Source of the DNA: Axinella damicornis
Taxonomy: Eukaryota; Porifera; Demospongiae; Axinellida; Axinellidae
DNA: 64,000 nucleotides
Direction of reading: 5' to 3'
Assembly: GCA_963931865.1 (NCBI GenBank)
Contig: OZ007505.1
Span: 13,282,868 to 13,346,867, forward strand
Position numbers and translations under genes: made by a program. Position 1 is the first letter of the stretch. Each line of letters begins with the position of its first letter. This document shows, one piece after another, positions 43,163-54,605 of the stretch. A model generated the notes under the pieces. It saw nothing but the letters and a program-made list of their open reading frames with translations, searched no databases and was not told the DNA's origin.

Positions 43163-46018
43163 TGTGGATTTGATGGTTGTTGCAGCGGGACAAATCAGAG
43201 TGCATGCTTGACTCTAGAGAGCCTCCTGTGTGAGTGCACGAGGGCCGGCTTCTGCCTCTGGATTGTCACTTGTGCATAAGTGTATAGGTGGGAGGTGGGA
43301 GTGTGTAGTAGGTGAGATTTTGTGCAAAGTGGGTAATTGTGGGTGTGGTTTGGTTTGTGTCTGCACAACACACCACATAGCACAATGATGATGAAGTCTT
43401 TGCCTCGTCACGATTGTGCTCGTGAAAGGAAGCGGAGATAGCCACTGTAGGGAGGGATCTGGGGCCGGATCTGCATGGTGATTCAATTAACCCAGTGATG
43501 CCATATGCAACCATGAGACTTTCAGCTTCATCATGTGACTTCCGGTGCAAACATTTGGTTGGAGCCGGGTGGGCCATTTCTCAGGTTTTAAGCACAAATA
43601 GGCCTAGCCATGTGATGGTATTATGCAATTTGATTGGAGCTGCCTTTCTGGCAGTGGTTTGAACTCGCCGAAGTTGCCAAATCATTTCTCTTACTGCCTG
43701 GGAATGAGGCTACGTAGGCTTGGAATGAGGCTACGTAGGCTGGGCAGAGTGGACTGCAGTTACTGGCACACGTGTGCATAGGCAATGTATGAGAGGCTAT
43801 GTGACACCTCGTCTTCAGGTAGGCCCTCTGCCATTGGCGCTCCCTCGTTTGTAGTTAATTCCGTCCTTACGAGTGACATGTAGGTGACAACCCCCCTAAT
43901 AGTTGGGAAATAGAAGGTATGTATGTGGCCATAGAATTGAACTTTTCCCCCACCCCTGGGTAACTTAAGAGCTCCTTGTTTACATCTTGAACAACACCGC
44001 TACAGCAGACATTAACACACGTCCAATCCTGGCATGTAAAGTACCAAACCCAGCAGTCCCAGGGACTGACTGCCATTGTAACTCTGGTAGTCTGGGATAC
44101 CCCCGACAGTCCCTGGACAATCCCAGGACTGCCATTGTCTGGGATACTTACACACAGAGAACCACCTTTTGGGGGGCTGGGAACAAGACACCACACGCAA
44201 GGCGGTTACATGCAAAACCCACATTGGCATCTGACTTACACAGCTTTCATTGGTCGGTGCAAATTGCTGCATATAGAAACAAGCTAACAGTTTGTACCCC
44301 CTCGGCCTAGAGTGGGTTGTCCAATGGTGCCATGTTTAGTCCCTACCATCATTCCTCGGTCCCAAGTAACCTTGGCAATCCCCTACCCACCGGGGATTGT
44401 CCTAGGATTGGCATCTAACTCTTACACCACCCAACCCCTCTGTCAGAGTATCCCAGAACACCGGATTATCCAGGGATTACCCAACCCCCTGGACCCCTCT
44501 GTCAGGGTATCTCAGACTGCCGGAGTTATACTGGCAGTCCTGGGATTGTCCAAGGACTACCCAACCCCCTATGTCAGGGTAATGATCAGATCTGTGTTCT
44601 GCTCACTCATTCCTCAACGGATATGAAGTGACGTATGTGACCAAACCTTGCCTGTGTCTCGGGTTAACCACACACTTGGTGCATAACCTACTCCTGAGTG
44701 GGGTGTATCCACACTTCAATCCCTTCCCACCCTGGCTGGATGAAATGGTCCAAACTCCTCACACATACTACAGTATGCAACAAAAATTAATGTTGAGTGA
44801 GTGATATGTATATTGGTGCCCCCAAGATAACAGGAAGTGTACAGTTGTCCTGGTGACGTAGCTACAGCTGATTGTGGAATGGGATATTGATTACATGGAT
44901 ATATAAAAGCAGATGATACTGGGATTTGTCGAAGGGCAACCACACTCCTAGTAGCCGTTGCAACCGGTTGCAACTCACTGGTAGTGCAAGCTAGTACGAG
45001 GAGAATGCTAAAGCATTGTGGGGCGAGCCTGAGCAAGCGCAGCTGTTCCGTAGATTGCAGGAAACTCGCATGTGCAATCCCTGCACCGTTTTTGGCTCTG
45101 CTCGCTCTGCTCTGGTGTTTCTCTTGGTCGACACTCTATGTCTTGTTTGCCAGCCTCTGCTCTCTCTCCTCAGGTGTCTGTCTCTCTTGGTTGACGCTGT
45201 ATGTCTTGTTCTGTTCGCCTTGCCAGCCTCTGCTCTCTCTGCTCGGGCGTTTCTTCAGCTCTAGCTCGATGTTACGTGCTACGCTGGGCTAGCCTCTGCA
45301 CTTGTGTAGTTTGTCCGTGACGGTCATCCATTACGTTTCTTTGAACACGTTGCTAGACGTGCAAAAGTTCACTGCGCAAGCGTCGTTTCAAATTTAGATC
45401 CTAGCCTCGTTCCCAGGCCTCCCCGGCCCCAGGCTTTTTCACAGTCGTATACGTGCACGGTCAGTCCAATACTCACTACTGTGGGGCTCGCTCCGGCTCG
45501 CCCCAATTACAGGTCGTTCCAAACCAAACAGAGGATACTGGGATTCATTTGTTATTAAGCTTTCAAATTGCTTTATATCCCCAGATGATATTGGTATTGT
45601 TCTTCCTGGTTGCAGTCGAAAGGGGAAGAGCCGGATGCACAGAGCATAATAGAGGTATGAGGGTCATGTGACCTCCATGTGACCATGTATATGCAACTGT
45701 AGTGTAACACATGACACTCACATGACCTCATCATCCCCAGATTGATTGCTTTACACTTTGATGTTATGCATGTGTGTACGGGAGGAGTGCATGTTCACGG
45801 CAAAGTTCAAACCCTATGTCCTTTGCTATGGAAGCTCTCAGGAAGGCTCTACCATGTAAAACACTTTCTGTATTGATCAGATATAGTTAGGGAGCATGCC
45901 CTATTACAAACAGCTGTATTTTAAGTATGTCCACTGTGTAGTGTAGTCCCAGGCCACACCCACCCCACCTCCAGTCATTGTGTTGCTTGCAGTGTGTGTG
46001 TCTATCGGACTAGACTTC

Positions 46019-46097
46019 CCTGCAGGAAGTTGTGGGTGGAGGACATCTGCTTGACTCTCTCTCTTTGTTCTGGTCACTCCACCCACAACTTCCTGCA
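46019..46097. repeat. hairpin in duplication copy A
   Basis: Perfect 20-bp arms TGCAGGAAGTTGTGGGTGGA and inverse around a 39-bp CT-rich loop. In copy B (60328-60404) one base in each arm has changed. Confidence 0.85.
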
Positions 46098-46372
46098 CAG
46101 CTAGTCTGTACTGCAAGTTTGAAATTGACACAGAATATTGTTGAGTAACTACCCAGCTGTGTATTCCTTTCCTCCAAGGCAGTTACAAGCCAGTGTTTAA
46201 AAGGCATGGTAATCCAGCTTCAGGGCTGTTTGAGATATGGTATTCTTGATTGATCCTCTGCAAGAAATACTAGTAATTACCAGAGATCACTTTTCCCTTC
46301 TCCCACTTAAATGAGGGTAATCCTCCTATTGAAGTCCTGAGCAGGCTATATGTCACAGTCCACAGAAAAATG

Positions 46373-46889
46373 TAGTCTCGTGCCCAGACCCATCTACTCG
46401 CGCCCCCGCGGAGAGGGTCTGGTCTTTTGAGTGCGATTTCTTGTCACTAACACTTTTCCCATCTGGAATTTGAGAGCGCGTGTAATTTGCTACTAAATAT
46501 CGTGGATTACGTCACCGATCGATCGAGGAATCAAAAACAACCCAGTTAAAACAGCTTGTAACGACGGCTAACTTCGTTGTTGATTTATGACACCCTTCGT
46601 AGCTTCTAAGAAGCTTTCAGCCATCTCCAACTTTGGAAAACAACGGTATAAAATCCTGGCAATACCGGGATGACGAAGAAGTCCACTGGCCTTCTGTTAG
46701 CAGTGGACGTTTCGGGGGTTAGGAGACATCGCTGACTGCTTGAAGGTAGGGTTGCACAACAAATAGTACAGAAAGGAGCGTTTATCTTCAAATTTCGATA
46801 TATTGCATTCTTAGCGCAATCAGCGCTTCAATTACACCTACGCTGGACACGCCTCTGTGACAAAAAATGTGCATCTGGGCACAAGACTA
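46373..46889. mobile_element. MITE with TAGTCTCGTGCCCAGA ends (copy A)
   Basis: Starts TAGTCTCGTGCCCAGACC, ends TCTGGGCACAAGACTA. Copy B holds the same element at 60679-61224 with an extra block of about 27 bp near its right end. The word CTTGTGCCCAGAC also ends the IDGMDQ element at 47349, so this may be its deletion derivative. Confidence 0.75.
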
Positions 46890-47429
46890 GGAAAAACGTA
46901 ACATAAGGGATTGTGCAATAATTTGAGATAATTGGGTTCTTCCTGTTCCTACCGCCTGCCCCTGGTGCTATATATAGCAATGGAAATGACATCATCGCCT
47001 AGAGCGGGCCATGTGCTACAGTTTGATATGCTATTGTAGCTGTTTATTCGCATTTGCCCAGCCTAGTCAGAGGTTTGTTTGGTAGTATTTATTCTAGACA
47101 TGGAAGGATCGAGTGCAGACACTGTTTCTACTCACAGCACCGTCGGTTCTACACCTAGTTTTGCCACTACACAAGTCATTGGACACCCCTCTGTGACATG
47201 AAACGTAACTCAAACCACCAGACATTCACCACTGGTGGGCGGGTGGATGGGTGGGTAGGTGTGTGTGTGTGTGTGTGTGTGTGTGGATGACAGACATTCA
47301 CCACTGGTGGGCGGGTGGATGGGTGGGTAGGTGTGTGTGTGTGTGTGGATGTCTGGGCACAAGAAACTACTTGCCTGTATGCAATACATACACAACTGAA
47401 AGTGACAATAACGATGCTTGTGTCAGACA

Positions 47430-48464
47430 CTACATTCGCTTGTTAGGGCAGGGCAGGTTCGTTTTGTATGCCCATGCAGGTAAACGACAAACACTACAGG
47501 AAATTGCTCTCTTTTTCTTTGGTGGTGGTTCTGTTGGAAGAGGATTAATCACAACATCCTCAGTTGTACACGTACAGCTCTTTGAAGGTGCTACTGGCTG
47601 TGTTGGCTTTGGACAAGTAACATCTGCTGCAAGTGTTGACTTGCAGTGCTGGTGTATGCTCTCGAGCATACAGATACCACTGCCACTGAATATCAAGGCC
47701 AGAAATAGAGATGGCAAACCACCAAGGTCACTGGGATGTATGTTTGCTTTCAGGATGTTGTAGCGTACCTCCTCTGAGTCTGATGTATTATGTCTTCTTG
47801 TGGAAAGGCGTTTGGAGGAAGGCGCTTAGAATTGCCGTGGATTCATGGACACAAACCGTACGTACTGCTGGTAGTGATGGGCTAGATTCTGGTAACGTGT
47901 ACGTGACACAGAGTGGAGGTACATGAAAGTCTTGAAACAGATTGGCACTCCATGAACGGAAAAATTGGACCTACATTTGCTGCCGGTTGGATGTGATTGA
48001 CGTAAGTTAGCTGCTGGGGCATGCTTTGGAGTGAATGGATTTGTGACAGAATCACAAGATCTAATTCATTCCTTGTTAGTTCAAGGCAATCTTGTCTGCT
48101 TTTCTCAATGGTATCCTTGGTTACAAGCTTGTGGGTTTCTTGTGGCCCTAGGTGGCATCCACAGCCTTGGCTTATAAATTCCTCAAGTGACTGCTCCTCC
48201 CTTAATTATCTCTTCCAAGCTGCTATCTAATGACACAGGCCCGCTACCACCCTCCAAACCTGACAAAGTCGATGTTTCCACACCATGGCTAGCCTCGTTC
48301 CCAGGCCGTTCCCACCGCCAGTATTTCATCCTGGAATCGATGAAATACTGGCAGTGGGAACTGCCTGGGAACGAGGCTAACTTCTGGTGACTTGTGTAGT
48401 GGCAAAACTAGGTGTAGAACCGACGGTGCTGTGAGTAGAAACAGTCTGCACTCGATCCTTCCAT
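47430..48464 (-). pseudogene. IDGMDQ-family protein, N- and C-terminal parts (copy in A)
   Basis: Starts at the ATG at 48464 (MEGSSADTVSTHSTVGST). A 90-bp MITE splits it, then it continues VETSTLSGLEGGSG, LEEFISQGCGCHLGP, LELTRNELDLVILSQIHS and, in other frames, RIHGNSKRLPPNAFPQEDI. This is the N-terminal order of the same family as the gene at 6856-7900. After a large internal loss it ends PLPTEPPPKKKRAISCSVCR with a damaged C-terminal zinc knuckle. Several frameshifts and stops. The knuckle is intact in the copy at 61435-62456. Confidence 0.7.
48290..48379. mobile_element. 90-bp MITE inside the IDGMDQ gene (copy in A)
   Basis: TAGCCTCGTTCCCAGGCC, stem GTTCCCACCGCCAGTATTTC and inverse. Flanks ACCAGAAGT and GCCATGGTG (gene strand) do not match, so no 9-bp target duplication is visible. 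The same insertion with the same flanks is at 61522-61611. Confidence 0.85.
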
Positions 48465-48559
48465 GTCTAGAATAAATACTACCAAACAAACCTCTGACTA
48501 GGCTGGGCAAATGCGAATAAACAGCTACAATAGCATATCAAACTGTAGCACATACCCAT

Positions 48560-49106
48560 CGGGTGTGTAGTTGAAGGTCATCATGGCTACTCAGTACATA
48601 ATGGCTAACTCACGTTGGGAGGAAGAAATATTGACTGTTGGCTATGTGGGGAGTCATACCGAAGCCTATACTGAGGTGTCTGTCAGAGGGGTAGGAGCAA
48701 GGGGGGCAAGGGGTGCAAGTGCACCCCCACTTTTTTCCCTGGGGGTGCATTGCACCCCCACTTTTCCAGGAGAAAAATTATCTATTTAGTAAAGTAATTT
48801 GGAAACTCACAAAGCACATGGTCAAATGATAGTGTTTGAAATTTAGATGTTTGTAAAACAACAGTTGTTAGGTCTCAAAATCGCCCCGGAATCGCTCTCA
48901 GAGCACCAAATTTTGAAACATTTTCTGTGGGAGCATGCCCCCAGACCCCCCTAGCAGGGTACATTCCTATGGAACGTGCACGGATGCTTCACCTCCGGGA
49001 TTCTTTGCCCCCCCACTTTTTACTACCTTCCTACCCCTCTGTCTGTAATTGGGACGAGCCTGAGCGAGCCCCACATAGACGTAATTGGGACGAGCCTGAG
49101 TGAGCC
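48560..49106. other. gap with G/C-rich low-complexity repeats
   Basis: GTGCAAGTGCACCCCCACTT and GGGGGTGCATTGCACCCC pair near 48712-48765. GGGACGAGCCTGAG(C/T)GAGCCC is duplicated at 49051 and 49088. No gene. Confidence 0.5.
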
Positions 49107-49516
49107 CAGGGGCGGCGGCGGCACGGGAGGGGCAAGGGGGGCAAGCCCCCCCCCCCCAAAAAAATATATATTTAGGGGGGGCATCACCCCCCCTAACTCC
49201 TAGCTAGCTACTATTAAGCAGCCAACGGCTGCCCTATACTTAGTACTAGGCTGACTCGGCTAACCTTGTGATGTACGCGAATCGAGTTGCTGATCTGGCG
49301 CAGCATCGATCCTCATACATCTGGAACGCGCAGTACAAAGCACGAAGGTGCCACGAGAGCCCATCCTGATAACTGAAAAATGAAGGCCAAATAAATTTTC
49401 CGCGCTTCGCGCGGACTGATCACCACTACATCCCTCTATGCACTGCCTTCGGCAGTGTGTGTAGGCTACATCACTGGCTTGCCCCCCCCAATTGTAAATA
49501 CGTGCCGCCGCCCCTG
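49107..49516. mobile_element. hAT-type MITE, 410 bp
   Basis: Ends CAGGGGCGGCGG and CGTGCCGCCGCCCCTG are typical hAT termini. Flanks GTGAGCCC (left) and GTGAGCCC (right) give a 7-8 bp target duplication. Inside, CAAGGGGGGCAAGCCCCCCC and GGCTTGCCCCCCCC also pair. Confidence 0.85.
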
Positions 49517-50045
49517 GTGAGCCCCACATTGTATTATGATGCTGATTTATTTCTATCGTACGTCGTGCTGTAAATCAGTTTGTGTGTGTGCATATGCAGC
49601 AGAGCTCCTCATGGCGTGAGCTGACAGCAGTGTGGCAGGTCATCCAGTCCCGTTGCTTGCAAGCTGATTAACATGTGTGTGTGCATATGGTTCTATCTAC
49701 TTCCCCCCCCCAAACACTCCAGCTTCCCCCCGCCCAAAATTTCTGACAGTTAAAGAAGTGTACACTTGTGTGTTACTGTGTTTTGTACCGTCTCATGTTA
49801 CACAGCATAGCATTTCCATATTATGATCTCAAAATTGTCTCAGAGTGCCCCAGAACCACTCTCAGAAGACTCAAAATTGTGAATTGCAATCTCATGGTTT
49901 TATGTTGCCCATAGTATATCTACTACATGTATAATAGTACATCTCAAAAGTTCTTGAGAAAACATCCAGATGTGTCTTGAGGTTGCATCTGCCCACATAC
50001 TGGATGTAGTTTGCTCTGCATTCATTTAGCAATGGCTGTACATGT
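49517..50045. other. gap, nothing recognised
   Basis: No exon or repeat of note apart from short C runs. Confidence 0.4.
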
Positions 50046-50059
50046 TGGATGGCATAAGC

Positions 50060-50192
50060 TCCTCCCTCCCTCCCTCCCCCCTCCCTCCCTCCCTCCCTCC
50101 CTCCCTCCCTCCCTCCCTCCCTCCCTCCCTCCCTCCCTCCCTCCCTCCCTCCCTCCCTCCCTCCCTCCCTTCCTCCCTTCCTCCCTCCCCCT
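50060..50192 (+). repeat. CTCC tetranucleotide repeat before a dynein exon
   Basis: About 30 CTCC units, then TTGATTCCCTCATAG, the acceptor of the first dynein-like exon. Confidence 0.95.
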
Positions 50193-50209
50193 CCTTGATT
50201 CCCTCATAG

Positions 50210-50949
50210 GTACTCTATGTGGGGCCCACTGGCATGAGTAAGATGCTCACCACGACCGACAAGCTGCTGAAAGGGGCTGGCACAGGACTACCTCTCCAAC
50301 TTTGTTGCTTTTTCTGCCCGTACCATTGCCAACCAGACCCAAGACATCATCGATGCTAAGCTGGACAAGAGGTGGGGATATTATGATTCTGTAGTGGTAT
50401 TGTTTACAGTCCGTCAGGTTTGATGATGTAATGGTATGTGTAGAACAATTGCGTCTTTGACTTTTGACCAAATCTATACCCAGCGATGTTCTACACTGCA
50501 GGTGCAAGGGCCACTTGGCAATAAGTATGTGGATGACCTGAACATGCCAGTGCTGGAGGAGTACGGAGCACAGCCTCCCATTGAGCTACGAAGACAGTGG
50601 ATGGACCACGGGGGGGTGGTACAACAGGAAGGCATTGGTAGTTGATAGTTAAGCTATGCAATTTGTGCATTTTTAGCCTGTTACATAGACATTGCTGATT
50701 AGGTTGGTTGTGTTAACATTTTGGTATAACTGAAGAACAGTACTACACTGTTCAAGTGGCTAAGAACAGTTCAATGGTTAGTTATTGAAGTAGTTTATTA
50801 TGTCATGTACCAAAGAACAGTTGATTGGTAGTTATTGACTAGCACATCAATAGCAATGTGTTCCATTCTGTCGAGCTGTGCTGTTTATTCTGGTGCTGTG
50901 TGTGTCCCCTCACAGGCTTGTTCCGTAAACTGGTGGACATCATGTTTAC

Positions 50950-50983
<34 letters not shown>

Positions 50984-51777
50984 CGTAACCCCATCTCCCC
51001 GCTTCTCCCATCACTTCAACTTCCTCTCCTTCACCGAGCTGGAAGACGCAGGTGAATGATTGTGTGCTGTCGTTTCCATTCCGTCTGCTCCCATTTTATC
51101 CTCCCCCTTGTTGCAACTCACTGCTACTTACCCTTGAAAACAGTTTTAGTCTGCCGTGGCAGATTCCTTGGAAGACTGTGTCGACGCATATACTAGGTTA
51201 TTTTGTTGATGCATCTGCTCCCATTTTATCCTCCCCCTTTATGGAGTGTGATTCGCACTCCTGGTACGTAGCTGTTGCAAGTCACTCGTACTTACCTGGT
51301 TTAGTCTATACGTTGTGGCAGATTCCTTAGAAGACTGTGAGTGCATCCACCTAGTTGTACATTGACGCATCTGTTCCCATTTTATCATTATCAACTACAC
51401 CTTACACCTACTTCCAGTTTGACTGCCAAGTTGAACTTCATATCATGCTGTTCCGTTAGTTTAATCTACTCCAGTTTTCGCAACTTTGATCCTGACTCTT
51501 CTCCCTCCCTCCCTCCTCCCTCCCTCCTCCCTCCCTCCCTCCCTCCTTCCAATCCACCTCACAGAATCTTCTCTGAAATTGTCTCCTCCTGGCTCACTGC
51601 CTTCCCAGACAGCGAGACGATGGTTCCCAGCTTGTCAAGTCGACCACCTCCGTATACACCACGATCACCATGGAGTTCCTCCCGCCGACACCAGCCAAGT
51701 CCCACTACACCTTCAACTTGAGGGACTTGTCGAAGGTGTTCCAGGGCATGCTGATGATGCAGCCAGGGAGGATGAAG
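50210..51777 (+). pseudogene. axonemal dynein heavy chain pseudogene (AAA3-AAA4 region)
   Basis: Four exons keep their introns: 50210-50371, 50502-50637, 50916-51051 and 51565-51777. Exon 1 reads VLYVGPTGMSKMLTTTDKLL, a damaged P-loop (SK where GK is required, Met for Ser/Thr). After a one-base shift comes DYLSNFVAFSARTIANQTQD, then IIDAKLDKR. Exon 2 reads [20 protein letters not shown] and WMDHGG, with a short deletion before DDLN and a shift in its G run. Exon 3 reads FRKLVDIMFT, then a 32-G run where the conserved GPPGGG codons should be, then RNPISPRFSHHFNFLSFTEL. Exon 4 reads RIFSEIVSSWLTAFPDSE, a shift, FLPPTPAKSHYTFNLRDLSK and VFQGMLM. Order and motifs are those of an axonemal dynein heavy chain, closest in my memory to the DNAH1 type. 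The kept introns indicate a duplicated, not reverse-transcribed, pseudogene. Confidence 0.85.
50952..50983 (+). repeat. G homopolymer, 32 bp, in dynein exon 3
   Basis: It lies exactly where the family has Gly-Pro-Pro-Gly-Gly-Gly codons. Confidence 0.95.
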
Positions 51778-51840
51778 GTAAACGTGAAAACAAAACCATC
51801 TCTAGGTTTTGCTAAAGCATGTGGAATACTTCGCTGATCC

Positions 51841-52576
51841 TTATAATCACCTTAGTTCTCTTCTTGAAGAACTGTCCGTGTGGTTTAGCAGTTGAGTAGA
51901 TGACGGGTCTGTGTAGACTGTCACTGTGGAGGTGTGTCTGGATCTCACTCTGTACAGTAACCCCATAAATCTCTTGTCAGCTAAACCAACATACAATGTA
52001 TCCTGGTGGGCGGAGCCTCTGATGCTAGTCAACCAGCGTTCTCTTTTCTGAAGCAAAGCAACGCTATACGTTTCGCTGTCCAAGTTGTTTTCTCCTTCTG
52101 CACCACACTGGAGTTCTGTCTCAACTGTGGGTTTGTCGTCAGTGGTACCAAGTTACTATTACATGTACATAAGTAATAGAACGATTGTGTCCCTCCCTCC
52201 CTCCCTCTCTCCCTCCTGTGGCATAACTGCTAGTTTGTGTTGCTACTATATTTAGCGTGTAGGCATTAGTACGACCTCTTTCTTGCAGCTTATCTTCAGA
52301 CTTCATTTTGGGTCTCATAAATAGAATGAGTTGCCATCATCTACTGCTTGTCTCTAAGCTTTGTATAATATCATTATGTTGTCAACCACACGCTGCTTCT
52401 GCAGCCACTGGCTGGTCCCAACACAGGGCGCGCGGCACCAGACGAGCCATGGACGTCAGTTTCCACTATAAGTGCATGCCGTTGACATCGACTAACAAGC
52501 TGTGTGTCTCTGGGGAACGAATGGCCATAAGTTGCATAATTACGCCTGTACCTAATGCTGGTGTGAAAGTGCCACA
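51841..52576. other. gap, weak coding traces
   Basis: A CCCT tract at 52190-52217. No exon of the dynein gene or other family recognised after 51780. Confidence 0.35.
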
Positions 52577-52578
52577 AT

Positions 52579-52893
52579 CCATTTACGGTTGCATGGATTG
52601 TGGCCGCTAGCTACTGTTGTGGAATGCCGCCTGTGTGCTGTCGATGTAACGCCAGCGGCCGCTGCAAACATTGTGCCTGTAAGAAGGCGAACAGAACGTG
52701 CTCAAACTGCCTACCATGTCGTAAGGGCCAGACTCATCCACCACCAAACCCTGACAACCCTCAATCGACACCATCGATATCTACGAGTATCGCTCAGCCC
52801 ACAATGTTCGAAACATCGATCAATGACGAGAGAGTAACACCCTCGAGGAACACGTGCCCCTGGCGGAAGAATCACAACTCCAGGACGACACCA
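52579..52893 (+). CDS. Cys-rich CXC-like domain protein, partial
   Basis: The frame has no ATG before the domain. It reads CCGMPPVCCRCNASGRCKHC, ACKKANRTCSNCLPCRKGQ, then a Pro/Ser-rich tail. The pattern CxRCNxxGxCKxCxCxKxxxxCxxCLPxR is a short Cys-rich module that I know from many uncharacterised, often transposon-linked proteins of invertebrates; it somewhat resembles tesmin/TSO1 CXC domains and probably binds zinc and DNA. It ends in TGA at 52894-52896. An upstream exon is needed for a start. No lesion in the visible part. Confidence 0.55.
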
Positions 52894-52911
52894 TGACAAC
52901 TTATTGGAGAC

Positions 52912-52936
52912 GGGGGGGGGGGGGGGGGGGGGGGGG
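52912..52936. repeat. G homopolymer, 25 bp
   Basis: An uninterrupted G run 16 bases after the CXC-like frame ends. Confidence 0.95.
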
Positions 52937-53189
52937 TTCTTTCAAGTGTTTCAGATGCAAACGTACTTGTACTTGTAGCGCTTCTCAAAACTTCACAAAT
53001 TTCACCAGGGAACAGTGTTGATTTTGAGGCAGAAAGGTGTGTTGTTTACATGTAAACTGCTTAGAAGTGAATTTCCTTGTATGTACATGTAGATGCTGAG
53101 AGGGTCGTCTGCTACTGTGCAATCAAGTGACTAAAAGACTGTCAAAGCTGCTGTCAAGGTACATACATGATTGTGAACCGATTGTGAAC

Positions 53190-53510
53190 TTGACCGGTCT
53201 ATAAACGGGCCGCCAGTTTATAAACGGGTCATCCGGTTTGTAATCCGGTTGATCTGCTTTCGATAAAACCCGTGGAAACAACTCCAGTTTAATAACTGAG
53301 CCAAAAAGTTTATAAACCGGCCGACCCGTTTATACTAGAACGGTTTACAAACAAGGCGAACAGTTTATAACCTGGTTTACAAGCACGACAAGCAGTTTTT
53401 AAACTGGCTGAATGGTTTACAAGCTGGACGAATGGTTTATAAACTGGCTGAACGCTTTGCAAGCAGGACGAACGGTTTACAAGCAGGCCGATCGACTTGT
53501 AACCATGACC
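53190..53510. repeat. 20-bp tandem repeats of GGTTTATAAACNGGNCGA
   Basis: About 14 diverged 20-bp units such as AACGGTTTACAAGCAGGACG, most regular at 53390-53510. A second cluster of about five units lies at 53860-53970 (GACCGATTTATGATCCGGTT). Each unit has an internal near-palindrome, TTTATAAA. Confidence 0.8.
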
Positions 53511-54229
53511 ACCAAGCTGAATGGCTTACAATGCTACTGGCAGCTTAGCCCAGCATCACGTAGCCGACCCTCATCCATGCGAGAGTCTAGCTACGTGGGA
53601 CTACTCGTAGCTTACCTAGGGTCTTTCGGCAACGATAGTCACGATCGCAGGCCAAGATAGTGTGAGACTGGTGTGAAAGGACTCGTAATAAGTCGTCTTC
53701 GGACAGTGATGTACTGCAGAAATGGCTCCATGCTGACAGTATCTGGTAGCTTCACTCTCGCTCCCGCACGCGGCTCATCACTGACCATTAACCTCCAAGC
53801 CGTCCAGTGTATGCGCGGCTCACTTTCTGACCGTGCCGGCTAATTGACCCGCTTACTAACCGTGCTCGCTGGCTTATTGACCCGCTTTCTGACTCCGACG
53901 GTTTAAAAGCGGGCTGACCGATTTATGATCCGGTTGAACGGTTTATAAACGGGTCAAAGGTTCGAAATTGGGCCGTAACATATTATATATACCTTTCCAT
54001 AACAAATAGAGCAATTTTTTCACACTGCCCAGAGGTCAAACTAAGGATTAAATTTTGAGTGGTCAGCTGTCCTACCACTTTAGATTTTGATTGGTCATTT
54101 TGACAAAATATGAGGTTAGGGTTACCGGCTACCAGTAGTGTGTGCGGTGGCTACTTACGAACACTCTACACAAAGATTCCTTATCTAGTCTCGGTACCAG
54201 ATTGTCACAAGAGTCTGGTACTGAAATCA

Positions 54230-54605
54230 ATCACTTGACCAAACGTACAATTTGGTACTGAAACTCACCTTGGTGGTGGAGATACAAGCGCTTTTGTCTT
54301 CCAGTTGGCCTCCTAGTCTCGGTACCAGACTCTCACCATTGCTCAATCCCTCTCGTTGCCAGTAGATCGACAGCTCTCAAGGAAGGCCAACAAAGATTCT
54401 GATCAACCAAATATAGTTGTGGTTGCTGTCTTTCACTGATGATTATGTGCTAAAACTCGTGCACGCTGTGAGTGCTGTTGTATCGCCATAATTTGCTGAC
54501 TCGATATCGACTGAGCAGTTATCGACTGAGCATGGTCATCATGTGACATGTGCATTAATTGGAACGAGCAGCTTGCACTATCAGTAGTGTGGTTGCCACT
54601 CGATT
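54230..54605 (-). mobile_element. ACTCCTGGTAG-family repeat, copy 3 (degraded)
   Basis: The inverse orientation of the copies at 19000 and 22975, recognisable by AAACTCACCTTGGTGGTGGA, GTGCATTAATTGGAACGAG and GTGTGGTTGCCACTCGA. The right terminal part is diverged. Confidence 0.65.

Larger units (their letters stand above)
42368..47177 (+). repeat. segmental duplication, copy A
   Basis: Begins AGTAAGCTAAGTAAAGAG and matches copy B (56080-61507) in the same orientation to CACTACACAAGTCA. Differences by eye: no TTAA element (empty site at 42737-42740), a shorter purine array, a 6-G run where B has 37 G, an extra stretch of about 200 bp near 45738-45935, and many single-base changes. No complete gene inside; it consists of small repeats, including partial ACTCCTGGTAG-family pieces (44935-45000), TAGCCTCG half-ends (43700, 45402) and the MITE at 46373. 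Confidence 0.92.
47011..48553 (-). mobile_element. IDGMDQ-family element with 167-bp inverted arms
   Basis: Arms 47011-47177 and 48388-48553 are inverted copies, each from ATGTGCTACAGTTTGATATG to CACTACACAAGTCA. Between them lies the gene remnant on the minus strand. The left arm is the end of duplication A; copy B has only one arm before its gene remnant. Confidence 0.75.

Noticed and set aside
47251..47763. 170-codon plus-strand frame
   Set aside because: Antisense to the zinc-knuckle end of the IDGMDQ gene and begins in a TG repeat.
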